A DNA stretch of 6,838 bases from JBGPIK01 sp041484845 (lineage in GTDB: Bacteria > Desulfobacterota > Binatia > UBA9968), in contig JBGPIK010000371.1 of NCBI GenBank assembly GCA_041484845.1, positions 1 to 6,838 of the forward strand. Direction: 5' to 3'. The translations under genes were made by a program, and so were the position numbers. The notes under the pieces were generated by a model, which saw only the letters and a program-made list of their open reading frames with translations, was not told the DNA's origin and did not search any database. This document shows positions 1-6,068 of the stretch, piece by piece (positions within the stretch are counted from its first letter, which is position 1; the number at the start of each line of letters is the position of its first letter).

Positions 1-1090
1 TCAACTGGTTTTTCAGCCAATTGATGATCGTGGGCACAGTCTCCGCCGTTTGACCCATGTGGCCGCCGGGAAATACGCGCGCGGATTTTGGCGTGCCATG
101 TTCCAACAGGATATAAAGGTCGGCGATGGGGGTCTGCAGATCATCTTTGCCGTTGACGATCAGCATGGAACAAGACGGCTTGTCCAGCCATCCCTGGGTC
201 AATAGGGACATTGATGGAAATATTTTGGCGAGCTCGTCCAGCGTACCTACGCCGAATGCCATGCAGCGAGCGATATCGTGATCCATTAGATAACTTTCCG
301 CGTTGGTCGATTCGCGCAGCCAAGCCTCCTGGAAAAAATAATGCACGCCGCCGCCCCATACAACCGATGCGCGCAACCGTTTCGCCTCGACGAACGCCAT
401 CTTGGCGGCCCAATAACCCCCGAAGCTGCGCCCGACCACGGCGATCCGCTTAGGATCGACCTCGGGTCGGTTCTCGAGGTAGTCGATGACGGCGCTGTAG
501 AGTGATTCCGCGGTGGTGGATGCTTTGATCGGGCTTTCGCCCACCCCGGGCATGTCGATGGCGCAGGTGCTCAGATCGGCACGCTGCATCGCTTCTTCGT
601 ATTCGAAAGCTTCGGCTTTGAAGCCGTCGATGCCGCCAAAGTTAATCACGATCGGTTGCTCGACTCCGTCCCGCCGCAATCTCAGATAGGCCGGAATCGT
701 TTTATCCCCATACGGGATCTCCACGCGCTCGAGCGCCGGGACAAAGTAGCGGCCGGCTTTTTCGTAGAGCTCAAGACTCTTGCGCAAGCATGCCATTTTC
801 CCGGGACTATGAGGCACCGGATAACGCCCGGTAGCATAGTAGGTATAGGCTTGGATATAGGCCGCGCGCGCTTCATCGTAGCGCCCCGACTGTTCACGCG
901 CTAAGCCGGCATCTTCGTAGGGCTTGGCGACGCGCGACCATTCGGCGGCCCAAATATCCGGATCTTTGCTCGTTAGGTTGGCTAGAACCGATTCAACGTC
1001 GGCGCTTTTGGCGCGGCGAAAAATTTTGCTCTTGCCCGCGAGCCTGCGGACTTCAGCTTTAATTTCTTCAAGGTTTCTTATATGGCCCAT
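1..1090 (-). CDS. Alpha/beta hydrolase, FrsA/DUF1100-like (3' end cut by window edge)
   Basis: The reverse strand is open from ATG at 1090 to the window edge, giving 363 codons with no stop; the base after codon 363 is A, so the protein continues. Residues about 45-115 form a helical cap with a TPR-like stretch (SGRYDEARAAYIQAY, then YPVPHSPGKMA), as in FrsA-type esterases and 2,6-dihydroxypseudooxynicotine hydrolase. The hydrolase core follows. It has an oxyanion-type turn NFGGIDG (150-156), the nucleophile elbow GRSFGG with Ser222, the acid in NGKDDLQTP (Asp316 or Asp317) and the base in GGHMGQ (His344). The family cleaves ester, C-C or amide bonds in small cytosolic substrates; the substrate here is unknown. 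Length is close to the roughly 360-370 aa of the family, so only a few residues should be missing. The start is moderately sure: an in-frame GTG lies two codons upstream (1096), a TGA lies further up, and no clear Shine-Dalgarno is seen. There is no signal peptide. The gene is transcribed away from the peptide ABC genes. Confidence 0.88.
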   Translation of the reverse strand, partial: MGHIRNLEEIKAEVRRLAGKSKIFRRAKSADVESVLANLTSKDPDIWAAEWSRVAKPYEDAGLAREQSGRYDEARAAYIQAYTYYATGRYPVPHSPGKMACLRKSLELYEKAGRYFVPALERVEIPYGDKTIPAYLRLRRDGVEQPIVINFGGIDGFKAEAFEYEEAMQRADLSTCAIDMPGVGESPIKASTTAESLYSAVIDYLENRPEVDPKRIAVVGRSFGGYWAAKMAFVEAKRLRASVVWGGGVHYFFQEAWLRESTNAESYLMDHDIARCMAFGVGTLDELAKIFPSMSLLTQGWLDKPSCSMLIVNGKDDLQTPIADLYILLEHGTPKSARVFPGGHMGQTAETVPTIINWLKNQL

Positions 1091-1134
1091 AAGCACATCC
1101 AGTTTTGTTTTTGTGTCCCGTCGTCTATCTCACC

Positions 1135-1164
1135 TTGACAACAAGTTCAACCTCCAAGTAATAT
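1135..1164 (+). promoter_or_regulatory. Possible sigma70-like promoter for the oppDF-like genes
   Basis: A perfect -35 hexamer TTGACA (1135-1140) is followed after 18 bases by TAATAT (1159-1164), a 4-of-6 match to the -10 box. It lies in the 223-bp spacer between the divergent hydrolase and ABC genes and would give a leader of about 140 bases before the ATG at 1314. The rest of the spacer shows no convincing operator, terminator or small gene. No good promoter for the minus-strand hydrolase could be picked by eye. This is a weak call, based on hexamer matches only. Confidence 0.3.
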
Positions 1165-1313
1165 CCGCGTACCGCACGAGCAATGATATGGCAATCAGGA
1201 GTCCGGAAGATTGAATTCGCCCCTTGTGAATGCTTGGGTGTCTGATACTTTAAGTAAATTCTAGCCTCGGCAGAGGGATAAACACCGGCGAACAAGCCAA
1301 CCACCGCTTCTCC

Positions 1314-2312
1314 ATGGCCGATCTAATCCAAGTCAAGAATCTACAAACCTCGTTTTTCACTCCCGAAGGTGAAGTGCGCGCCATCGACGGGGTGAGCTTT
1401 GAAATCGCCGAAGGCAAGACCCTCGGCCTGGTCGGAGAATCTGGCTGCGGCAAGAGCGTAACCTCGCTCTCGATCATGCGTCTGATCCAATCACCGCCCG
1501 GTAAAATCGTCGGCGGTGAAATTATTTATCGCGGGCGGGATCTCCTCAAGCTCAATAACGAGGAGATGCGTAGGATCCGCGGTAATGAAATTTCAATGAT
1601 TTTTCAGGAGCCGATGACTTCGCTCAACCCGGTCTTTACCGTCGGCAATCAAATCGGCGAGGCGATCCGTCTGCACCAGGGGCTGGGAAAAAAGGAGACG
1701 CGGCAAAAAACCATCGACATGTTGCGCCTCGTCAAAATCGCCGATCCGGAGTCGCGCGTCGATGCTTATCCTCATCAGTTGAGCGGCGGCATGCGCCAAC
1801 GCGTCATGATCGCCATGGCCCTGTCGTGCAACCCAAGCCTGTTGATCGCCGACGAGCCGACGACGGCATTGGATGTCACGATTCAGGCGCAGATCCTCGA
1901 GCTGATGAAGGAACTGCAGCAGAAATTCGGCATGGCTCTGCTATTGATCACTCACGACCTCGGGGTTGTGGCCGAGCAGGCAAATGAGGTCGCCATTATG
2001 TACGCCGGTAAAATAGTCGAGCGCGCCACGGTCCAGGCGATCTTCGCCCAACCCTTTCATCCCTATACGGTCGGTCTCTTGAACTCGCTTCCCGGTGTCC
2101 GGGGGAAAAAGAAAAAGCGTTTGGCCGCCATTCCCGGCGTGGTGCCCAGTCCGCTCCATTTGCCCAGCGGTTGCCGCTTTCGCGATCGCTGCCCGAAGGC
2201 CCAGGGCCTTTGCGCAGATGCGGAGCCACGGTTAGTGGAAAAAGAACCAGGCCATTTTGTCGCCTGCTATTATCCCGAGACAGAGCAGCGTGCGGCAAAT
2301 TCAAATGGCTGA
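1314..2312 (+). CDS. oppD: Oligopeptide/dipeptide ABC transporter ATP-binding protein (OppD/DppD-like)
   Basis: This 332-aa cytoplasmic ATPase is one of the two nucleotide-binding subunits of a peptide-type (Opp/Dpp/nickel class) ABC importer. Motifs in order: Walker A GESGCGKS (41-48), Q-loop Q98 in IFQEPMTSLNP, signature LSGGMRQR (from 156), Walker B LLIADEP (176-182), D-loop ALD, and H-loop His214. The C-terminal oligopeptide-transporter extension begins near HPYTVGLL (249-256) and holds Cys287, Cys293, Cys300 and Cys318, the set that binds an iron-sulfur cluster in DppD-type subunits. Length is normal (E. coli OppD and DppD are about 330 aa). ATG 1314 is the only standard start between the upstream in-frame TAA (1251) and the conserved N-terminus. 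It has no Shine-Dalgarno at the usual distance; the nearest purine run, GAGGG (1273-1277), is 36 bases away. oppF follows after 22 bp. OppD, DppD or a related substrate class cannot be separated without the binding protein, so the symbol marks the subfamily only. Confidence 0.9.
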   Translation: MADLIQVKNLQTSFFTPEGEVRAIDGVSFEIAEGKTLGLVGESGCGKSVTSLSIMRLIQSPPGKIVGGEIIYRGRDLLKLNNEEMRRIRGNEISMIFQEPMTSLNPVFTVGNQIGEAIRLHQGLGKKETRQKTIDMLRLVKIADPESRVDAYPHQLSGGMRQRVMIAMALSCNPSLLIADEPTTALDVTIQAQILELMKELQQKFGMALLLITHDLGVVAEQANEVAIMYAGKIVERATVQAIFAQPFHPYTVGLLNSLPGVRGKKKKRLAAIPGVVPSPLHLPSGCRFRDRCPKAQGLCADAEPRLVEKEPGHFVACYYPETEQRAANSNG

Positions 2313-2334
2313 GCGTCATCTATAGCGAATAGTT

Positions 2335-3312
2335 ATGAGCCTTTTAGAGATTCGCAATTTAAAAAAGCACTTCCCCGTCGGTGAAGGTTTGTTTTCACGC
2401 AACAAAGACGCACTCAAAGCCGTCGATGGCGTTAGCCTGACTGTGGAAGAAGGCGAGACGTTAGGCATAGTCGGCGAGTCCGGCTGCGGCAAGTCGACCC
2501 TGGGGCGCACGATTCTCAGGCTCATCGAACCGACGAGCGGCGAAATATTCTTCCAGGGAAAAAATCTTCTGGAGTTGTCACAGCGGGAACTCCGCGACAC
2601 GCGCCGTCAGATGCAAATCATATTTCAGGATCCCTACGCCTCCCTCAATCCGCGCATGCGCGTGGGCGACATCGTCGGCGAGGGGCTCGAAATCCACAAG
2701 CTGGCCAGAGGCAAAGCCAAGCGCGAACGCGTCATGGAGTTGCTTCATCAAGTCGGTTTGCGAGAGGATCACTACGGCCGCTATCCCCATGAGTTCAGCG
2801 GCGGCCAACGCCAGCGTATCGGCATCGCTCGCGCCTTGGCGGTAAACCCCAAGTTTATCGTCGCTGATGAGCCGGTCTCGTCGCTCGATGTTTCGATTCA
2901 GGCGCAGATCATCAACCTCCTGCAAGAGCTGCAGGAGAAGATGCACTTAACCTATTTTTTCATCTCCCATGATCTCAGGGTCGTCGAGCATATCAGCCAC
3001 CGCGTGGCGATCATGTACCTCGGTAAAATCGTCGAGATCGCCAAGAGCGAGACGATTTATCAAGACGCCAAGCATCCTTACACCCGGGCGCTTCTGTCCG
3101 CAGTGCCGCTACCGGATACGAGCCGGAAGAAAGAGCGCACCATCTTGGAAGGCGACGTCCCGAGTCCCGTCCACCCACCTCCGGGTTGCAGTTTTCATCC
3201 TCGCTGCGCGTACCGCGAGGCTATTTGTGATAAAACGGAACCGTCACTGGATTTTGACGCGCAAGGTCATGGAGTTGCTTGTCACGTCTTTGGGCCGGTG
3301 AAACGAGCATGA
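2335..3312 (+). CDS. oppF: Oligopeptide/dipeptide ABC transporter ATP-binding protein (OppF/DppF-like)
   Basis: This is the partner ATPase (325 aa) of the preceding gene; the two are expected to form the heterodimer that drives peptide-type import through two permease subunits. Walker A GESGCGKS is at 47-54, Q-loop Q98 in IFQDPYASLNPR, signature FSGGQRQR from 154, Walker B FIVADEP at 174-180, SSLD as D-loop, and H-loop His212. F-type hallmarks are the LKKHFPV N-terminus, the longer segment before Walker A, and the FSGGQ signature with the SSLDVSIQAQ that follows. The C-terminal extension starts at HPYTRALL (247-254) and carries Cys285, Cys291, Cys298 and Cys316, with exactly the spacing seen in the D subunit. 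The start at 2335 fits the family, but no Shine-Dalgarno precedes it; expression may rely on coupling to the upstream stop 22 bp away. All catalytic residues are present. Substrate class is undetermined, since no permease or binding-protein gene lies in the window. Confidence 0.9.
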   Translation: MSLLEIRNLKKHFPVGEGLFSRNKDALKAVDGVSLTVEEGETLGIVGESGCGKSTLGRTILRLIEPTSGEIFFQGKNLLELSQRELRDTRRQMQIIFQDPYASLNPRMRVGDIVGEGLEIHKLARGKAKRERVMELLHQVGLREDHYGRYPHEFSGGQRQRIGIARALAVNPKFIVADEPVSSLDVSIQAQIINLLQELQEKMHLTYFFISHDLRVVEHISHRVAIMYLGKIVEIAKSETIYQDAKHPYTRALLSAVPLPDTSRKKERTILEGDVPSPVHPPPGCSFHPRCAYREAICDKTEPSLDFDAQGHGVACHVFGPVKRA

Positions 3313-3384
3313 GCGCGTCACAATGAATTTTTGTAGCGAGCGCGCAACGATCCTGATCATCCTGTGAGCGATTGCTTAAAACGG

Positions 3385-3412
3385 TTGAATTATCTATGGG
3401 GAGTGGTACACT
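3385..3412 (+). promoter_or_regulatory. Probable greA promoter with extended -10
   Basis: TTGAAT (3385-3390) and TACACT (3407-3412) are 16 bases apart, and each hexamer matches the sigma70 consensus at 4 of 6 positions. The -10 is preceded by TGG, giving the extended form TGG-TACACT, which compensates for weak hexamers. It lies about 70 bases after the oppF-like stop. Transcription would start near 3419 and yield a leader of about 85 bases before the greA start at 3505. This is read by eye and has no experimental support. Confidence 0.45.
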
Positions 3413-3418
3413 AAGAGT

Positions 3419-3489
3419 AACTGCAGCGAAGTAAATCGATAAATTTTCAAAAAGGCCTCTCGGGAGTGATTTCGAGGGGTTTTTCTTTT
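3419..3489 (+). ncRNA. Putative attenuated greA leader RNA (GraL-like arrangement)
   Basis: If the promoter at 3385-3412 is used and the terminator at 3456-3489 works, a short RNA of about 70 bases would be made, with a fraction of transcripts reading on into greA. E. coli greA has the same layout: the leader ends at a terminator upstream of the coding region and releases the GraL RNAs. There is no sequence evidence of homology to GraL. The call rests on layout alone, and only the two end points are supported. The 5' end is estimated from the -10 position. Confidence 0.25.
3456..3489 (+). terminator. Intrinsic terminator between oppF-like gene and greA
   Basis: CCTCTCG (3456-3462) pairs with CGAGGGG (3473-3479) to give a 7-bp GC-rich stem with one G-U pair and a 10-base loop. 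It is followed directly by TTTTTCTTTT (3480-3489). Two more G-U pairs and an A-U run (AAAAAGG at 3449-3455 against the T tract) can extend the stem. The A run on the 5' side means the reverse strand also looks terminator-like. It would end the oppDF-like transcript 140 bases after its last stop. It also lies inside the greA leader, ending 3 bases before the greA ribosome-binding site. Confidence 0.75.
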
Positions 3490-3492
3490 ATT

Positions 3493-3498
3493 GAGGAG
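3493..3498 (+). promoter_or_regulatory. greA ribosome-binding site
   Basis: GAGGAG, a near-perfect Shine-Dalgarno, sits 6 bases before ATG 3505. It decides the greA start against the longer in-frame reading from GTG 3466, which begins inside the terminator loop and would add 13 residues not found in GreA proteins. Confidence 0.85.
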
Positions 3499-3504
3499 TT
3501 GAGC

Positions 3505-3987
3505 ATGGCAACTCAGGATGTCCCAATGACCAGCCGGGGCTATCAGTGGTTGATGGAAGAGTTGAAACGCTTGAAAAGCGTCGAGCGACCGAAGAACGTA
3601 CGGGAGATCGAAGAGGCAAGGGACCATGGCGATCTTTCTGAAAATGCGGAATTCCATGCGGCGAAGGAACGCCAATCGTTGCTCGACCTTCAGATCCGCG
3701 ATATTGAAGACAAGCTAGCCCGCGCGCAGGTGATCGAGGTAGCTAAACTTTCCGGCGATAGAGTTGTTTTTGGCGCCACGGTGTCGCTTGCCGATGGTGA
3801 TACCGGCGATAAGATGGTATATCAAATCGTTGGTGATCATGAGGCGGAGCCGAAGAACGGAAAGATTTCAATTAGTTCTCCTGTTGCTCGTGCCTTGATC
3901 GGCAAAAGCGAGGGAGACGAAGTCCAGGTTCGCACCCCCACGGGTGTCCGCTCGTTTGAGATCTTGAGCGTAGAGTATATCGACTAG
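3505..3987 (+). CDS. greA: Transcription elongation factor GreA
   Basis: GreA enters the secondary channel of RNA polymerase and stimulates cleavage of the backtracked RNA 3' end, rescuing arrested complexes. The protein has 160 aa (E. coli GreA has 158). The N-terminal coiled coil spans about 12-77. The conserved tip EARDHGDLSENAEFHAA (37-53) contains the acidic residues Asp43 and Glu46, which align with E. coli Asp41 and Glu44 that coordinate the catalytic Mg2+. The C-terminal FKBP-like domain follows (about 84-160), with VVFGATVSL, the YQIVGDHEA stretch, SPVARALIGKSEGDEV and RTPTGVRSFEILSVEY. The start is set by the Shine-Dalgarno at 3493-3498, and its N-terminus (VPMTSRG) matches the E. 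coli one (IPMTLRG). The gene appears to have its own promoter and an upstream terminator. The following membrane-protein gene starts 38 bp after its stop with no terminator between, so the two may be co-transcribed. Confidence 0.97.
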   Translation: MATQDVPMTSRGYQWLMEELKRLKSVERPKNVREIEEARDHGDLSENAEFHAAKERQSLLDLQIRDIEDKLARAQVIEVAKLSGDRVVFGATVSLADGDTGDKMVYQIVGDHEAEPKNGKISISSPVARALIGKSEGDEVQVRTPTGVRSFEILSVEYID

Positions 3988-4025
3988 ATCTGCTGCCGCT
4001 AGGGCGGGCCCTCTGGAAAGGAATC

Positions 4026-6068
4026 ATGTCCTTTTCAGCACTATTCACAAGGACTGCTCGTGCTTGCTTTGCGCTCCTATTACCTGACCCGCACGTTCGT
4101 GCTGCATCAGATCCACGGCGTAATCTCGCCACCCGTTACGCAACCGGCGTCGGCTTAGACTGCCTCTCGTTTCTTTCGATCTTTATTTTTCTTTCCCCTT
4201 CGTTTTGCGCTGCGGATATTTCTATCGAACCGCGGATTGGGTTCCACGGCGTATTTCAACTCGGACGTCCTTTTCCGTTGGAGGTTGAAATCGACAACTC
4301 CGGCCGATCCGCCGAAGGAAGGATTGACGTTCGCGTTTGGAAAGGCGGAGCCACCAAAGGTGGCGCCCCCTATCCTCTCCTTTATCGGCGAGAGATTTTT
4401 GTTCCAGCGCAAGCGCGGAAAACCGTCGAGTTCACCGTCGATCCGGATTTTATCAGCCGGCCGTTAACGATCTCTTTTTCTAGCCCTGCGGGCGAGGCGA
4501 GACAGGAAGTCGATTTGCGGCGCTACTTTTCGCCCGCGCCGGTGATGCTGCTCGTAAGTGAATCCGCCTCTTTGCCGGCGATTTCCCTCGCGCCGTCATC
4601 TGCGAGCCGTTTAGTGGCGCTGTCTCTGGCTGAGTTGCCCGCGGATACCAGAGCGTGGCTCGGTGTATCGCATTTGATTCTTTACGATCAGTCTTTGCGA
4701 GATCTTTCCCGCGCGCAGCTTTTAGCTCTTGATGGCTGGCTGGCGGCCGGCGGCAAGATGGTCATTCTCGGCAGCCTTAATTATGCCCTGTACCAGGGAG
4801 CGGAGATCAGCCGGTTTTTGCCGGTGCGCGTTACCGGAGCGAAACGAATCGCATTCATTCCCCCTTTGGGAAAGCGCGAGCGGGCCCTCCCTCGCACGGC
4901 GGTCTGGGTGCAGGCGTCCACGCCCATCGGAGGCAAAATCCTCGCCGAAACCGAGGGGCTTCCGCTGCTCGTGGATAGCAGCCGGGGGAAAGGTCGCATC
5001 ACTTACTTGGCATTTGATGTTGGACGGCCACCGCTGTCCGAGTGGAATGGGCTGTCGGAGTTTTTGCAAGACCTGCTTGCGCCTGCCGTAAGCGATGACT
5101 CGCCGCCGCGCGCCCGCTGGGACGATGCCGTCTTCTCTCAACTCATGATGAGTCCGTCCTTGGCCTCCGCCTATATTCCCACGGGCTCTCTATTCCTCGC
5201 TATGTGCGGCTACTTGCTCGGTATTGGGATCTGGGCATGGCTGTGGCAACGTAAACAGCTAACCGGGCGCAATCTCCTCGCGACCTTTGCGGGATTCATC
5301 GCTCTTGCGATATTGGGCGGCTATATTCTGTTTAGCCGCGGCGGTAATGTACCCGACGGCGTGCTCCTGTCCGCCACCGTGATCGAGAGCAGCGCCGACG
5401 GTTATGTCGACGCCCAATCAAATCTCGCTTTGTTCTCTACCCAGCTTCGGCTATACAACCTTCAGCCGGAAAGAACTTGGATGGATTTGACTCCGGTGTC
5501 GACGCCGGTTCGGGAGCGGCCTGACCCGATCGTGGTGCTGCAAGCGGGTGGCAGTTCGAGCCGTTATCAAATCGAGCTGCGCGAATGGGACCATCGGCTC
5601 TTTCGCATGCGCTCGGTCGCGCGCTTTCCGCTGCGCGCGGAATTTCAGCCGCAAGGCGACAAGTTGCTCATGACCATCGACAACCAAAGCGGCAAAGATC
5701 TGACGGATTGCTGGTTAGTCTTGCCGGCCCAGCGCTATGCGGTTGGCGATATTCCGCGCGGCGCGACTCGACGCCAGACGTTTCCGTTGACGACGGCAAA
5801 CGATGAAACTAACACCGGCCGGCCTGCCGTGCTCGATTTCCGCGACCTTTCATTCGCCGACAAAACCCGCGACGCTTTGTTCCATGCGTCTTTGTTTCCC
5901 CGCGACGGGGAAACAACGCCGGGGGTGAATAGTGGCGCCGCCGGGATATTTTTTGGCTGGGTGAAAGACCCGGAACCGCCCGTGCGCATCGATGACCCGC
6001 GCGTGCGGGTGCAGGAATACACACTATTTCGCGCCGTTATCCCTTTGGCCGGACCGGAGGATGAGTGA
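4026..6068 (+). CDS. Uncharacterised membrane protein with glutamine-amidotransferase-like domain
   Basis: This 680-aa envelope protein is of unknown function. A hydrophobic segment at 44-62 (LDCLSFLSIFIFLSPSF), followed by CAAD, looks like a signal peptide, preceded by an unusually long basic N-region of about 43 residues. Residues 64-165 look like an extracytoplasmic beta-sandwich (VEIDNSG, REIFVPAQARKTVEF). Residues 170-352 resemble the flavodoxin/class I glutamine-amidotransferase-like fold of DUF4350-type proteins: SHLILYDQSLRDLS, LDGWLAAGGKMVILGS (236-250), then GKGRITYLAFDVGRPPLSEW (321-340). No catalytic Cys elbow is evident, so a binding or scaffold role is likelier than amidotransfer (inference). 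Two transmembrane helices at 385-407 and 417-436 flank a short basic loop (QRKQLTGRN, presumably cytoplasmic), leaving 437-680 outside as a second beta-rich region. ATG 4026 has AAGGA at 4018-4022, three bases off, and is the only standard start before the signal sequence. Its stop overlaps the next gene by 4 bp. Similar proteins often sit with MoxR/DUF58 or ABC-2 genes. Confidence 0.8.
   Translation: MSFSALFTRTARACFALLLPDPHVRAASDPRRNLATRYATGVGLDCLSFLSIFIFLSPSFCAADISIEPRIGFHGVFQLGRPFPLEVEIDNSGRSAEGRIDVRVWKGGATKGGAPYPLLYRREIFVPAQARKTVEFTVDPDFISRPLTISFSSPAGEARQEVDLRRYFSPAPVMLLVSESASLPAISLAPSSASRLVALSLAELPADTRAWLGVSHLILYDQSLRDLSRAQLLALDGWLAAGGKMVILGSLNYALYQGAEISRFLPVRVTGAKRIAFIPPLGKRERALPRTAVWVQASTPIGGKILAETEGLPLLVDSSRGKGRITYLAFDVGRPPLSEWNGLSEFLQDLLAPAVSDDSPPRARWDDAVFSQLMMSPSLASAYIPTGSLFLAMCGYLLGIGIWAWLWQRKQLTGRNLLATFAGFIALAILGGYILFSRGGNVPDGVLLSATVIESSADGYVDAQSNLALFSTQLRLYNLQPERTWMDLTPVSTPVRERPDPIVVLQAGGSSSRYQIELREWDHRLFRMRSVARFPLRAEFQPQGDKLLMTIDNQSGKDLTDCWLVLPAQRYAVGDIPRGATRRQTFPLTTANDETNTGRPAVLDFRDLSFADKTRDALFHASLFPRDGETTPGVNSGAAGIFFGWVKDPEPPVRIDDPRVRVQEYTLFRAVIPLAGPEDE
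6055..6060 (+). promoter_or_regulatory. Ribosome-binding site deciding a GTG start at 6065
   Basis: CGGAGG (6055-6060) lies 4 bases before GTG 6065, inside the end of the upstream gene. The nearer ATG at 6061 is out of frame and stops after four codons, so the GTG is the real start. The spacing is short, which is common at GTGA overlap junctions. Confidence 0.65.

Noticed and set aside
1135..1150. Imperfect inverted repeat TTGA...TCAA overlapping the -35 box
   Set aside because: Only the outer 4 bp pair and the next two positions mismatch, so an operator cannot be supported.
924..1214. Plus-strand 96-codon reading frame overlapping the hydrolase start
   Set aside because: It lies mostly antisense to the hydrolase 5' end, has no ribosome-binding site or recognisable domain, and has shadow-like composition.
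1246..1256. 11-bp palindrome TACTTTAAGTA in the divergent spacer, a possible operator
   Set aside because: Each arm is only 5 bp, and such a match is likely by chance in a spacer of this size. There is no second copy.
3466..3504. Longer greA starting at GTG 3466
   Set aside because: This start falls in the terminator loop with no ribosome-binding site, whereas ATG 3505 has GAGGAG and matches the GreA N-terminus.
4001..4012. AGGGCGGGCCCT hairpin between greA and the 680-aa gene, a possible terminator
   Set aside because: The stem is only 4-5 bp with a tiny loop and no T tract follows, so greA probably reads through.
4729..5091. Plus-strand 120-codon frame inside the 680-aa gene
   Set aside because: It is an out-of-frame overlap. 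The main frame shows coherent domain motifs across the whole stretch, so no frameshift or nested gene is indicated.
4722..5141. Minus-strand 139-codon frame inside the 680-aa gene
   Set aside because: It is an antisense shadow of a well-supported coding region, with no initiation signal or recognisable domain.
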